Counted from the stretch's first letter, positions 19,720-30,332 are shown. The stretch is 64,000 nt of DNA from Heliopora coerulea (GCA_030142905.1 JASJOG010000025.1:1163501-1227500), one strand, 5' to 3'. A program made the numbers and translations. Notes: generated by a model not told the origin, from the letters alone.

Positions 19720-21814
19720 TTAAGCCAAACAAAGCACCAAAACTCTTGAGTGAACTGGCAGCCATGTATTTATGGTCCAGACACATTCAGGGAATTTTGC
19801 ATTTTTTGGTGCTCCAATCATTGATAACATTCTTGCATCTGTCATAACACCAAGGAAATCTGAAAAGAGAATGAGACAAAAAAAAATTAATAATGACAGT
19901 TAATATATTATAAATAATGTGCTTTGCTATCAACCAGCTAAATAATTTCTTCCAACAAGATTGATGTTGATATTTTATGTTAAAAACCCTAATTAAAGAG
20001 GCTCTAGACACCAAATGATGCTTGTGAAATTCATGCAGCAGTAGCAAAGCTTACAATCTTCAACAAAATGTTGAGCAGGTTCATAATGAACACACAAATA
20101 ATGAAACAGCTCATGCTTGCCAGTGATGCTTATGACATAGTAGTGCTGCTCCCATCGGTTTATATCCGTAATCGATTAATCGCTGTCAACAATCGATTAA
20201 TATCGATTAATCGTATTGAATAAATTAAATCATGACACATCCACAGTGGTTTGTCCTTTCAAAGAAAGGAGTGTGTTTTAATGTTTTTAAAGTTTTCAAA
20301 TTTTCCAGTAGAAAAACTCAAGAAAAAAACTTATATAATATAATTATATAAACACAGAGAAATAGCCAAAATAAAGAAATATGCACTTTGACTGCCTACA
20401 TATTGTTTTTGTTTAAAAATAACAGTGCATCAAGAACAGCTGGCTGAAGTGCTGCATGCTTCTTCAGACCACTATTGACTGCAATGAGAGCACGAGAATG
20501 CTATCTCTTTGCATTTTTTTTAATTGCAGAAAGAAAGTTGAGGTGAATATCATGCTGTGCGTAGTTGTTGTCAATGATCCGATTATTTTTAAGAATAATC
20601 AATTGCCAAAAAATAATCGATTAATCGGGAGCAGCATTATGACATAGACATAAAATATGGCTCAACAATTGGGTACATCCTTCCAAGCAAATCTTCCAGT
20701 TGAGGATATTCTTACTTCAATTGAATTTCCTCTAGTTGAAGCACCATTTATTGATGCATGCTTGTTAAACAACACTTTTGCAAATTTTTTTTCAAATAAA
20801 TGAGGTTATACACAAACCTTCTGAAAGATTGAAGTATAACATACTGAAAAATGGGAATGGTGCTAGGAGCAGATTTCAGTAAAAACAGGATTAAATGAGA
20901 ATTGCTTTATCATTTACATATACAGTGTACTGGGGTTTTAGCACAAAGCTAAATGTTTGGAAATGAAGCAGCATTAATTTTAAACTACAACTTCTTTTAC
21001 ATGATTTTATTTCAAATGACTCAAAAAATTCCCTATTAAATTAAAATTTTAAAACTTTATGAGGAGTGGTATTATGAGGAAGTTGGATTCTGAAATGGTC
21101 AGTATTCCTCTTTATCAGAATGCTACTGCAAATTTTTACAACCTTATGAGTATATCCAAACTGAAGTTCGTTAAAAATACAAGCCACTGCATGATAATTA
21201 AAACGGTACTAGGGGCCGATTTCATGAATTTAAGATTTTTCATATATTGAGCAACTTAACACATCGTTAAAAATTAAAGTAGGACTAACAAACAGCAGTT
21301 ATAAATTTAACATCTGGCCGACCTGGGCATTTGTCTACTTCTAACAGAGGACAGTTAAATTTGAAAGTATCCTTACGTAAACATGAAGTCACAACATCAA
21401 ACCAATTTTGACAAAAAAAATAAATAAAACCATGCAGATAGTCTATTTGGGGTTCACGAGTGCTGTCAGAGAATGTGTACAACAAAACATCAAAAAAACG
21501 AAGACGGTTAAGGCTACTTAATAACACTTTCTTTTTCAAATCAGTACAATCGTATTCTCCTTGCAAGAAATCATCATACCAGTAGTCAAAATGACACAGA
21601 AAGTCAAAAGTTTCTGGCGAATTCAACCCTTACTGGCAAACACGGACGAAAAATCAAACAGCAACTTTACCGCCAATTTCGCAAATTTAATCGTAAATTA
21701 AAATACGTATTACCGCCACGATCTTACTAATCTGCCAAGAGAGATCAGAACTATACTCACGATGCTGTAAGCATTTGAATCACTTTCTGGATCACTTGCT
21801 AATAAATCCGCCAT
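19720..21814 (-). CDS. Unrecognised gene, three phase-compatible exons
   Basis: Exon 1: ATG at 21814 to 21757 (MADLLASDPESDSNAYSI), donor GTATAG (or GTGAGT at 21760). Exon 2: 21613-21377 (HFDYWYDDFLQGEYDCTDLK ... YLHGFIYFFCQNWFDVVTSC), donor GTAAGG. Exon 3: 19859-19720 after acceptor ttctcttttcAG (FLGVMTDARMLSMIGAPKNA, FPECVWTINTWLPVHSR), stop TAA at 19722-19720. Phases agree (1, 1), giving about 144 residues of a soluble, aromatic-rich protein. A fourth or alternative 3' exon is possible. I do not recognise the family. A hAT relic sits in intron 2, and a GCGCATGCGCA motif lies 46 bp upstream of the ATG. Confidence 0.4.
20141..20639. mobile_element. hAT-type non-autonomous element
   Basis: Terminal inverted repeats TAGTGCTGCTCCC and (reverse complement of right end) TAATGCTGCTCCC, sub-terminal ATCGATTAATCG repeats, and an exact 8-bp target duplication TGACATAG at 20133-20140 and 20640-20647. 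499 bp, no transposase. It lies in the second intron of the unrecognised minus-strand gene. Confidence 0.85.
20648..21376. other. Intronic or intergenic AT-rich DNA
   Basis: Nothing supported. Phrases such as gtgctaggagcagatttcag (20860) and gtactaggggccgatttcatg (21208) recur with similar context, suggesting a diverged tandem duplication of about 340 bp. Confidence 0.3.
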
Positions 21815-21859
21815 TACCGCGCACCCTTCTAGTCTTCAATTCTTCCACTGCTTGCCTTC

Positions 21860-21870
21860 GCGCATGCGCA
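21860..21870. promoter_or_regulatory. NRF-1-like palindromic promoter motif
   Basis: GCGCATGCGCA, the NRF-1/palindromic element common in CpG promoters of housekeeping genes, 46 bp 5' of the ATG of the unrecognised minus-strand gene. The surrounding DNA is AT-rich, so an 11-bp GC palindrome stands out. Confidence 0.4.
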
Positions 21871-22027
21871 GATAAAATGCACCCATGTTTTTTCAACGTC
21901 AATTTAACATCTGGCATTTGGTGTCAGCGGTCAGTAAAGATGGGTTCTTGTTTTACAAAGGAGCCTAATCCGTAGCAAAATTACTTAATATTTTGCTTTT
22001 AATAGTGTTGCTTATCTTCTTTCTTTC

Positions 22028-22660
22028 GTGTATTTTGTTTATTACCTGTTTACTATGGCTGAACGGGTCACATTGGAAGCTATAAGTGTCTTATTTGATA
22101 ATAAATTAACTGAGAAACTCGGACCATTGAAGCATCAAGTCCTGGAGTTATCATCGATCATTGATGATCTGAAGTCTTCAATTCAATTTATGAGCGATAA
22201 TTATTCTCTTATGTTGCAAAACACAAGCCTTAAGTAAGACGTTTTCATGTTACGAAGAGATTTGGATGTAAGTCGCAAGACTATTAATGACATTCAGCAG
22301 TACACACTAAGGGACTGCCTCGAAAATAAAGGTATTCCTGTGGACCCTAAAGAGGACACCAACTCTTTGGTCATAAAAACCGCTTCATTTATTGGAATAG
22401 AGTTGAATAAAGATGATATTTCTATTAGTCATTGTTTGAACAATCCAGTGTATAATAATACTGTCTCGGGATCTGCTGCTGATCAGAGACACGGGACACC
22501 TAACGTCATTGTCAAGTTTGTGCTGAGGGATGTACGCGATTCCTTCTATCGTGCTAGAAAGAATTTACATGGCAAATCTACAGAAGATTTAGGCTTTGGG
22601 AGGATTGCCATGAATATATCAGAATCTTTAAGCCCTGCTAATAGGGAACTCTTCAAATGA
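22028..22660 (+). pseudogene. LINE ORF1 (coiled-coil plus RRM-like region), broken
   Basis: Two frames separated by a stop at 22237. The first (MAERVTLEAISVLFDNKLTE ... LELSSIIDDLKSSIQF) looks like a coiled coil. The second has YTLRDCLENKGIPVDPKEDT, PNVIVKFVLRDVRDSFYRAR and NISESLSPANRELF, the pattern of LINE ORF1 proteins (RNA-binding and C-terminal domains). The product would coat LINE RNA in the RNP. Confidence 0.7.
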
Positions 22661-22860
22661 TGATGAACTTATTAACATTATGTTTCAATGCAAATACTGT
22701 TTGTTTTTTTTTTTTAAATATCAGCTATGGATTGACCAGGCGGAAAACGTAATCTCAAGAGGAATATCAAAGCCCAGCAAAATATCTTTACAAAAGCCAT
22801 TGAGTCGGACACAGAAGTGGCTTATCTGAAACAAAAATTAAAAGTGGCTGTGATCACATC

Positions 22861-23480
22861 ATGAACATATCTTTCCCAAATTATGAATTTATCTTACAGT
22901 CTACTTTATCAAATGCTTGTGGTGTAGGTCTTTTTGTAAATAGTAATTTAAATTACTGCTTAAGAGATGACTTGAGTTATATTTGTGAAGAAGCTGAATC
23001 TTTCTGGATTGAGATTGATAATCATAAGAATAAAAATGTGATTTGTGTAGTATATTATAGGCATCCAAGTGAAAATCTTGAAGCCTTTGTTGATAGACTT
23101 CTCTCTTTCATTGACAGAGTTTCCAAAGAAAATAAGTTTTGCATTATAATGAGAGATTTTAATATTAATCTTCTCAACAGTGATTCTAACAATAACACCA
23201 ATGACTTTATCACAAGTCTAAATTCTTTATTTTTCCAACCTCACATTTTACAACCAACCAGAATTACTGATCACTCTAGCACACTAATTGACAATATTTT
23301 CTTTAACTCAGCTGAACATTCTACGGATAGTGGAAATATTTTGTACGATATCCCTTACCTAAGCAATTTAAATTATTTAAACGTGAATATTCAAGCTATT
23401 GTGAATCTGATTTGCTTTCAGAGGTCCAAGCCTTATCACAGGATAAAATTTTTCATAATTGCTCAGATGTAAACCAGATG
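22861..23480 (+). pseudogene. LINE ORF2 endonuclease domain, broken
   Basis: APE-type endonuclease: CGVGLFVNSNLNYCLRDDLS, VICVVYYRHPSENLEAFVDR, IIMRDFNINLLNSDSNNNTN and LQPTRITDHSSTLIDNIFFN. The family motif is GDFN; here it reads RDFN, a change in a conserved position. The N-terminal catalytic part is missing or out of frame in 22680-22860. Confidence 0.7.
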
Positions 23481-24168
23481 TTTCAATTGTTTTTTGCTAA
23501 TATTTCTGAAATTATTGAAAAATATGCTCCTCTTAAATGCCTTTCAAGAAAAGAAATAAAATTTAAAGGTAAACCCTGAATCACTTAGGGGGTAAAAATC
23601 TTGATAAGAATTAAAAATAAACTCTTTAGATTATTTTTAAGAACTAATAGAGAATATTATTGTACTAAATTCAAGTATTATAAAAATAAATTTAATCATT
23701 TGATTAAAGCAAAAGAGACAACGACATTACCAAACATTTTTCTCAATAAATCATAATAGGAGTAAAGAAATATGGAAAGGTATCAAAGAACTTGCATGTT
23801 TAAAATAGTCTAATTTGAATTTGCCTTCGAAAATTAAACAAGGAAATTTAACTTTCTCCAATAAAGAAGATATTGCAAACACTTTTAGTCCTTATTTTTC
23901 CAATATTGGAAATAAGCTTGTTCAGTCTATCTCTGCATCAAATGTTCATTTCACACACTATTAACTACATTGTACACCAGAAAGTTTTATTTTTCCAACC
24001 TGTTCTTGAGAAGTTCAGGATGAAATTGATATGTTACATGAGAAAAAAAATCTACTGGGCCTTTAAGCATACCAACTGTGCTCTTGAAATCACTTAAACA
24101 TTTTCTTTCTGAGCCACTGAGTTTGCTTTTCAACCTTTCATTTTCTACTGGTACTGTACCTGATCAAT

Positions 24169-25489
24169 TTGATTGCTAGGGTAATTCCAATATACAAAAA
24201 AAGATCAACTACAGAAGTAGCTAATTATCATCCTATATCTCCTCTTCCATTCTTCAGTAGGTTATTGGAAAAACTCATGTATAAAAGGCTTATGTCATTT
24301 CTGGATAAAAATAATATTTTATGTGATCAACAACTTGGTTTTTGTAAGAACAACTCTACTGTAAATGCAATTTTACAAATTTGTGATAAAATTCAAAGAG
24401 CAATTGAAAGAGGCTCTTTCTCTTGTGGAATTTTTCTAGGTTTGAGCAAGGCCTTTGACACCATTGATCACCAAATTCTTCTTGAAAAACTAAATCATTA
24501 TGGTGTTAGGGGGGTTGCCCAGAACTGGTTTATTTCATATTTAAGCAATAGGAGACAGTTTGTTTCCTTGGCTGAAACAAATTTTGATATACTTCCCATA
24601 TCTTGTGGTGTACCACAGGGATCTGTTCTTGGCCCTCTTCTTTTCCTACATTATATTAATGATTTTAGCTGTTCCACTACTTATTTTGACTTTCATCTTT
24701 TTGCAGATGATTCAAATTTATTGCTGATAAGAGCTTGTTAAATGTGCAACAAACTGTTAATCAACAAATAAGTAATATTAATACATGGTTAAATGTTAAA
24801 AAAACTGTCTTTAAATGTTGATAAAACTAACTTCATGATATTCCATGCACCCCAAAAGAAAATAAACAAGTCTATTCGGATTATGATTAATAACATAATT
24901 CTTAAAGAAGTAAACAGTTTAAAATACTTAGGAATTATCACAGACTCAAGTCTTAACTTTAAAGACCATATTTCTGTTATTTCTAAAAAAATTTCAATAA
25001 CTATTGGTATAATTTCTAAGATTAGACATTATGTTAATAGGCATATTTTTAGACAGCTTTATTACTTTTTAATTTATCCTCATCTGATATACGGTCTTAT
25101 TGTCTGGGGGAATGCCTACCAAAGTACTCTTAAACCACTCGTCAAATTACAAAATTACACCTTATATGCACACACTAGTCCCATTTCTTCAATTTCATGA
25201 TCTTATAACCTTCCAGACAGCTTTATTCATGCATCAATTTCACCATGGTTTACTACCTACTGTGTATGATGATTGCTTTATTCCAGTTTCTCAACTTCAC
25301 ACTTATACTACCCGTCTTGCCTCCAAATCTTCTTATTATCTTCCCCAAATTCGTACTAATTATGGCAAATTTAATAAACAATTTAATAGTCTGAAAGTTT
25401 GCAATGTTTTAGAAAATTCTATTGAATCCGTGGCGAGATTCAGCTTTGAATCTTGTTTGAAGCAGGAAATGATCAATCGGTATTGTTAG
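24169..25489 (+). pseudogene. LINE ORF2 reverse transcriptase, broken
   Basis: RT motifs in order: YHPISPLPFFSRLLEKLMYK, LGLSKAFDTIDHQILLEKLN, SCGVPQGSVLGPLLFLHYIN, FHLFADDSNLLL (F/YADD with both aspartates). After a frameshift (24741) the thumb LKYLGIITDSSLNFKDHISV and C-terminal part follow, with a further shift near 25190. The linker 23481-24168 contains more shifted pieces of the same ORF. Confidence 0.8.
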
Positions 25490-25657
25490 CAATATATTAA
25501 ATCATTGTTTTAACAATATTTGTTGGTCATTTTCATTTGCTTCCTTAATGAATTTTGTAATATAGGTAATATAGTAAAATTATAAATAGTGTTTATGCCA
25601 TGTTTGTTTTTGTTTTGTTTATACAAATTTATATTTTTTCCTCTTTTGTTAAGTATA

Positions 25658-26220
25658 CAGGGTGTCCCAAAAAAATGTATACACACTTTGAATGATTATA
25701 AATACAATGTTTATTTAGACAAATCTAAGTTTTATAACCCAAGTTAAAGAAGACAAATGTAGAATTTTTTGAGTTATCGCAGGTGTTCGAACTGATGACC
25801 GTTGCGGTCCAGGCACTGCTGATAACGCGGACAGATGGAATTGCAAACATTACGAATTATGATCATTTCATTTGGTATTTGGGTGCGTTCTCTTTCAATT
25901 GCTGCTCTCAACTCATTGATTGTTACAGGTTTTGTGCTACAAACCTTATCTTTGACGTATCCCCATAAAAAATGTCCACAGGCGTGAGGTCTGGTGAACG
26001 TGGGGGAATTCAATGGTATATTTTCACCCAATCCATCTGTTCGGCAGATTTTCGTAAGTTAGGCTCTCACATCACGATGGTAGGGGGGAGGTGCTCCATC
26101 TTGCTGGAAATAAAACTCCTCATCTCCAAATTGCTCACGAATGCTTGGCATTCGAAAGAAAGTTTGTTATAGTGAATTGTAATCACTCAAAGTGTGTATA
26201 CATTTTTTTGGGACACCCTG
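25658..26220. mobile_element. Internally deleted mariner-type element
   Basis: Near-perfect terminal inverted repeats CAGGGTGTCCCAAAAAAATG of about 32 bp, flanked by TA on both sides (25656-25657, 26221-26222), the TA target of Tc1/mariner. 563 bp; it retains only the C-terminal part of a transposase on the minus strand. It lies just past the 3' end of the LINE. Confidence 0.9.
25774..26160 (-). pseudogene. mariner/Tc1-like transposase, C-terminal remnant
   Basis: Reading right to left: FYFQQDGAPPPYHRDVRAYL near 26090 (the QQDGAPPHY catalytic block), then after a frameshift SPTFTRPHACGHFLWGYVKD and RYQQCLDRNGHQFEH, matching the D-x-FLWGYLKD ... CIDxxGxHF tail of mariner-family transposases. 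The third catalytic acidic residue region (SPDLTPCDFFLWG in the family) is altered here. The N-terminal DNA-binding half is deleted. Confidence 0.8.
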
Positions 26221-26222
26221 TA

Positions 26223-26652
26223 TATGCAGACCCTGACTTGTTTCATTCAGTTTTTTACACCTTATATGCCATTTGACTAAATTAGCTTTTTAGATATATC
26301 AAGTGGCATAAGCCTACTACTGAAATGGTTATCCTTTAAAATGTTGTATAGCATCTGTACGCTTGAATGAATTATTTCTTCTATTTCTTCTTCATCCAAG
26401 TGACCGCGTAAGGAAGTGAAACTACTGTAACAGCGCAGAGGGCGCTAACTGTAGCCCTAGCGTAGTCAGTTTTTGGCTTCACTTCTTGATTAGCAGTCAG
26501 ACCTTTGGTCGTAATAAAGCTCAGAGGCCTGATATGGCGATCATAATTCTCACAAGTTTGGTTCTTAGCCTGACAAATTATATCCAGGAAGCATCTATTA
26601 TCCCTGAGTACATTACATCAATTGATTTTATTTTTTATTTTGTTGAAAGGAA
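26223..26652. promoter_or_regulatory. FoxM-like gene upstream region
   Basis: No core promoter motif is certain. The T-rich tract attttattttttattttgttgaaag ends 3 bases before the ATG and could be the 3' splice site of a 5'-UTR intron, so the promoter may lie further left. GC-richer patch at 26400-26470. Confidence 0.3.
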
Positions 26653-26958
26653 ATGAACAGTACTCCGCTGGATGACAGCTTAACTAGCATTCAGTGGCTT
26701 TGCCAGTTAGAATCTAACAAACTCATGCAAAAGGATGGCGCCGAGTCTGGTAAAAATTCAGAGCTTCAAGTGAAGGCCGAAATACAGCCAAATCAAATTA
26801 TTCATGAGAATCCCTACCCGAAACCACATTATTCCTACGCCACTCTGATCGTGTTCGCGATCAACAGCTCAAGGGAAAAGCGAATGACTTTACAGGAAAT
26901 CTACTCATGGATTGAAGAGAACTATCCGTTCTACAAGTTTGCCAAGAAAGGCTGGAAG
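26653..26958 (+). CDS. FOXM1: FoxM-like exon 1
   Basis: ATG at 26653 in context gaaATGaac; 102 codons ending GWK, donor GTAGGC at 26959. Holds the N-terminal IQWL block and the first half of the forkhead domain (helices 1-2). Phase 0. Confidence 0.85.
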
Positions 26959-29218
26959 GTAGGCAGTTTCAACTCGCTTTTACATGGGAATTTTCTGGCC
27001 CTTCTAGCTGAGCTGGATCTTGCACGCATGCGTTATAGGAAGGCCAGCCCTTCTTACACCCCGTTCACACGATACCGGTACGAAACTCCACCGGTATCAA
27101 ACTATCACGGTACGAACCTGTTCACACGATTACGCTTTCACATTACGGTTTCAAATCGTTACGGTTAGCATTACGGTTTCATGCTTTTTCATACCGGTAC
27201 CGTGTGAACGCAAGGCCTAACCGTAATAATTTCGTTACGGTTTCATTTCGTACCGGTATCGTGTGAACGGGGTCTTAGTGTGTTTACATGCAGGAGCATA
27301 GGATGCAGGGTAGCCAAGGGGGCCTTGGTCCCCCACACTTTTGGTGGGTCGGCGAGAATGTGTGTGGGGCGCCCTACTTTTTAGCAACATGCCAGTTCTA
27401 CTTTAGTACTTAGTACCAAGGCAATACAGGTGTTCTAATTTAAGTTAAGAAGCCATATGTACATGTACTGAAAAGTATGAGCTGTGTATATGACTGGCAA
27501 AATTTGATTCCTGAGGAGAGAGGGCAGCGAGGCCGCAGATCACTCTATTGACTGTTCCTATAGACCAGTAGTTAGCCCTATTTTTACCTTGAATTTGCAC
27601 TATAAATTCGGCCGATGAATTGGATTCAGTAAACGAACCTTTAGCGAATCACAAGTTCGACTTGGAACCACATTCAAATTATCGTTTTGGCACCTGTATA
27701 ATGACGGCCATTGGTCATTGGAGTTCTTACCCTTGGACCATGCTGTCAGACACACCCATACAGAGATTGGAACCTTATCGCCCCCTCTCCCCACTTTTAT
27801 TGTCGTTCCGACGCCTCTGGTTACATGGTAAATTTCCAGCCCTTCTATGCATGATCTCGTGTAGTCAATAGGGAGATCTCGCTTAGGAGGGCTCGCCCTC
27901 TTCACACGTAAACGAAAAGAAATATTAGAAGGGATTTCACAGGGAGCCGAGATCCCTGTAAAAAGGGCCAGCCCTGCTAGGAGGGCTGACTCGCTTCCAC
28001 GTAAACACAACCAAAGTTTATAATGTTTATTCGTCTTTTCAGAATTCCATTCGACATAATCTGTCATTGCACAAATTTTTCATCAAAGAAAAAAGGCCAA
28101 GCGTTCTTCATGGTAAAGGCAGCTACTGGAGGATTTCAGCAGATGGGAAGGAGAATCTGATGCGTGATCTACTGAAGCAGTCTCAAAACAATCTCCAGCC
28201 ACCGTGTGCAACGCTTCATCATGATCCCAATCGTAAACTCCGTCCTATCATGCCAAAACCCAACTGCGACCTTGACGCAGCCAAGGTTAGCTACATCCCG
28301 CTACTCACTTGTAATCTACCAGTCGTGTTCGTTCCAAGCACAGCTACAGTGTCTAGGATTGCAGAAAGTTGTGCAGTGACCGAGACCCCCAAAGACGCAT
28401 CTACGACAGTTTTACCCGCGACAGCTTGCAAGAAAGCCACAAGTTCGTCGGTCCATGAGGTAGTGATTAGCTCTACGCACGATACAAAACCAAATGTCTC
28501 TGCTGAGTCCTCGAAAGCTCGAAATGAATCTCGGGTTAAGTCGTCGAAAAAACAGAGTTTACAGGTAACCTTATCTGCACACAGTGACGTACAGTCCGAA
28601 GTTACAGGGAGCAATGTACATAAAGATGGCCAGTGCTCAGCTGGGAACAACCATTCAGGCATTAACAGTCCAGCGCCCTCAAAACAACTGCCAAATATTT
28701 TGCGCCGGAAGAGAAAAGCCCAACCTAACTCTCCCGTGGTAAGGATGAAAGTTAAGACTCCAACTAAATCCACTACTCAACCAACCCTTGCTGCAATCAA
28801 CTCCAATCACCACGTCGCTTGCTCTCCACAGAAAAACTTCGACGATTACCTCAACAACGTAACTGAAATGACATCTTCACCCCTTGGAAAGAATTCCTTG
28901 TTTGACATTTTCTCGAATGGTTTCAGTAGTCCGGGATTTTCGCCTCTTCGCTCACCGGTTCGATTTGGTCCGGTTACGGGCTTCACACCGCTGAGACAAG
29001 AGACAGATAGTGCAATTATGGTTACTCCAGTGAAGGAAGTTTTCGGCGATTTGAGTTTCAACTGGACTCCATTGAAAACTGGATTAACTCCATTAATGTT
29101 AAGTCCACCACGGTATGAAAAAGCTAGTTCTGTAACTTCGCAGGGTTGCAGGAAATCACTTGGTCTTGAGAAAATTAATGAAGTTGACGGATGTGGTGGG
29201 TCCAACACCGCATGGTAG
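26653..29218 (+). CDS. FOXM1: FoxM-like forkhead transcription factor, two coding exons
   Basis: Exons 26653-26958 and 28043-29218 give 493 residues. Forkhead domain about residues 57-145: PKPHYSYATLIVFAINSS, KRMTLQEIYSWIEENYPFYK, then across the splice GWK|NSIRHNLSLHKFF and GKGSYWRI (helix 3 and wing). An N-terminal SLTSIQWLCQL block resembles the SLSNIQWLGKM block of FOXM1 (FoxJ2/3 have SLTSMDWLPQL). The C-terminal half is disordered, with a basic NLS (LRRKRKAQPNSP) and many S/T-P sites (FSPLRSPVRF, GFTPL, VTPVKE, WTPLKTGLTPLMLSP), as expected for a CDK-regulated activator. FOXM1 drives G2/M genes; that role is inferred. FoxM is favoured over FoxJ2/3 by EKRMTLQEIYSWIEE. Confidence 0.88.
27057..27274. 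mobile_element. Harbinger-type MITE in the FoxM intron
   Basis: Inverted ends ACCCCGTTCACACGATACCG (left 27058) and CGGTATCGTGTGAACGGGGT (right, to 27273), flanked by TTA on both sides (27054-27056, 27275-27277), the 3-bp TWA duplication of PIF/Harbinger. Internal palindromic ccggtac and gttacggtttca repeats. No coding capacity. Confidence 0.8.
27278..28042. other. Rest of the FoxM intron
   Basis: Contains gtgtttacatg at the left and cacgtaaacac near 28000, plus AGGAGGGCT repeats at 27885 and 27980, hinting at another decayed fold-back element, but no target duplication was found. A long minus-strand frame (28067-27600) is antisense to intron and exon and not credible. Confidence 0.3.
28043..29218 (+). 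CDS. FOXM1: FoxM-like exon 2
   Basis: Acceptor tcgtcttttcAG at 28041-28042; begins NSIRHNLSLH, the DNA-recognition helix, and runs 391 codons to TAG at 29216-29218. It contains the wing (GKGSYWRISADGKE), NLS and proline-directed phosphorylation sites near the C-terminus. Confidence 0.87.
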   Translation, partial: NSIRHNLSLHKFFIKEKRPSVLHGKGSYWRISADGKENLMRDLLKQSQNNLQPPCATLHHDPNRKLRPIMPKPNCDLDAAKVSYIPLLTCNLPVVFVPSTATVSRIAESCAVTETPKDASTTVLPATACKKATSSSVHEVVISSTHDTKPNVSAESSKARNESRVKSSKKQSLQVTLSAHSDVQSEVTGSNVHKDGQCSAGNNHSGINSPAPSKQLPNILRRKRKAQPNSPVVRMKVKTPTKSTTQPTLAAINSNHHVACSPQKNFDDYLNNVTEMTSSPLGKNSLFDIFSNGFSSPGFSPLRSPVRFGPVTGFTPLRQETDSAIMVTPVKEVFGDLSFNWTPLKTGLTPLMLSPPRYEKASSVTSQGCRKSLGLEKINEVDGCGGSNTAW

Positions 29219-30183
29219 AAATCTCAACTGTGTAAATTCCAAATTATGTGTTGCAAAAATATAACAAAAATAATTTTTATTCGTACATCTATTTTTTAAT
29301 GCATCATCACTACTAGTGACGTTTGATGATAGAGGAAAATTTCGAGTGTTAGAAAATTTCGGTCGGGTCTTGAAAGTCGAAATTTCCCTCTATCATAAAA
29401 ACTTAACTGTTAATCGAGTGTAAATGTAACAATATCCTTTAAGGTAAACCCTAGTGATGTTTCAGTCTTCAGAGGATTAAATTATCTAATTAATTTTTTG
29501 TATTTAATTATGATTAACGAGTTATTGTTGGGCTTGACTTACTCCTTAATAAGTCAACGCTTCATTTCAAATCCAACTTTAAATACTAAGGTCCCGTCAA
29601 CACGTATCCGCTCTTATTTGAAAACGGAGACTTTTTCCAGGTCGAAAAATTTCAGTAAAAATTAAAGGGGTTAACCCACGGTTTTTGACGATTTTTCGAC
29701 CAATCTCATACTTATGAAATAAGCTTAAAATATAAAAGTTTAGGCCAAAGAATTAAGTTGTGATCTTATTTTCGTAAATTTAGGCTAAAATTTTGGAGAC
29801 TTTTCGCGATTGAAAAACTTCACAAAAAGGTAGGGAGGTTAACCCATGGTTTCTAAGCTCAAGTATCAAAATGGTTGAATAGAAATTTTCAAGAGTTTTA
29901 ATGTGGAAAAAGGATCACAGGGAAAAACACACAACACGTGTGTACATATCCATCCACCCATCCACCCTCCCACCCACCCATCCATCCATCCATCCATACT
30001 GTCACTGTCAAAAAGGTTGTCCAGATCAAGTATACCGATATACCAATCACGTGAATCATTAGTATGCGTAAACTTGCGCGGCCCTCAGAACAGTGCCTTC
30101 GATAAACAAAACAAGGTCATTTACTATGCCAAGATTGAATTTTTGAGTAGTCGACATGGAGAATAAAGCTCATCAGTCATTAA
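29219..30183. other. FoxM 3' region and microsatellite
   Basis: 3' UTR of unknown length; no AATAAA close to the stop. A CCAT/CCAC microsatellite lies at 29949-29998. At 29630-29860 a phrase of the type 'aaaaatt..aggg.ggttaacccatggttt' occurs twice (29652, 29823), a diverged duplication. Confidence 0.45.
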
Positions 30184-30328
30184 GGCCGTTTTCCACTAGA
30201 GGAATTCCTTCGCGCGAAGCGACTTCTTTTGTCTCACCAGCTTTCGGCTGGAACTAATCATGGATCTATTCAATTTGAACAATGAAAAGTCGATTCGCGC
30301 GACAAAATTCACCCAGTGGAAAACGGGC
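30184..30328. mobile_element. piggyBac-type MITE
   Basis: Flanked by TTAA on both sides (30180-30183, 30329-30332). Inverted ends GGCCGTTTTCCACT and (reverse complement) GCCCGTTTTCCACT. 145 bp, with an internal cgcgcgaag / attcgcgcg pairing. TTAA is the strict target of piggyBac. Confidence 0.75.
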
Positions 30329-30332
30329 TTAA

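Larger units (their letters stand above)
22028..25640 (+). mobile_element. Decayed LINE with ORF1 and ORF2
   Basis: Order ORF1 (22028-22660), endonuclease (22861-23480) and reverse transcriptase (24169-25489), with several frameshifts and stops, then a short AT-rich 3' UTR. The layout (nucleic-acid-binding ORF1, then APE-type endonuclease and RT in ORF2) is that of CR1/L2/Jockey-like LINEs. It starts only about 0.2 kb from the start of the minus-strand gene at 21.8 kb, head to head. Too damaged to be active. Confidence 0.85.

Noticed and set aside
27600..28067. 155-codon minus-strand frame in the FoxM intron
   Set aside because: Overlaps the splice acceptor and a repeat-like part of the intron; no family resemblance.
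28291..28773. Long minus-strand frame opposite FoxM exon 2 (also 28846-29208)
   Set aside because: Antisense shadow of a clearly coding exon; no start context or domain.
26653..29218. FoxJ2/3 assignment for the forkhead gene
   Set aside because: The N-terminal block is also FoxJ2/3-like, but EKRMTLQEIYSWIEENYPFYK and the IQWL phrase fit FoxM better. Kept as an alternative, not adopted.
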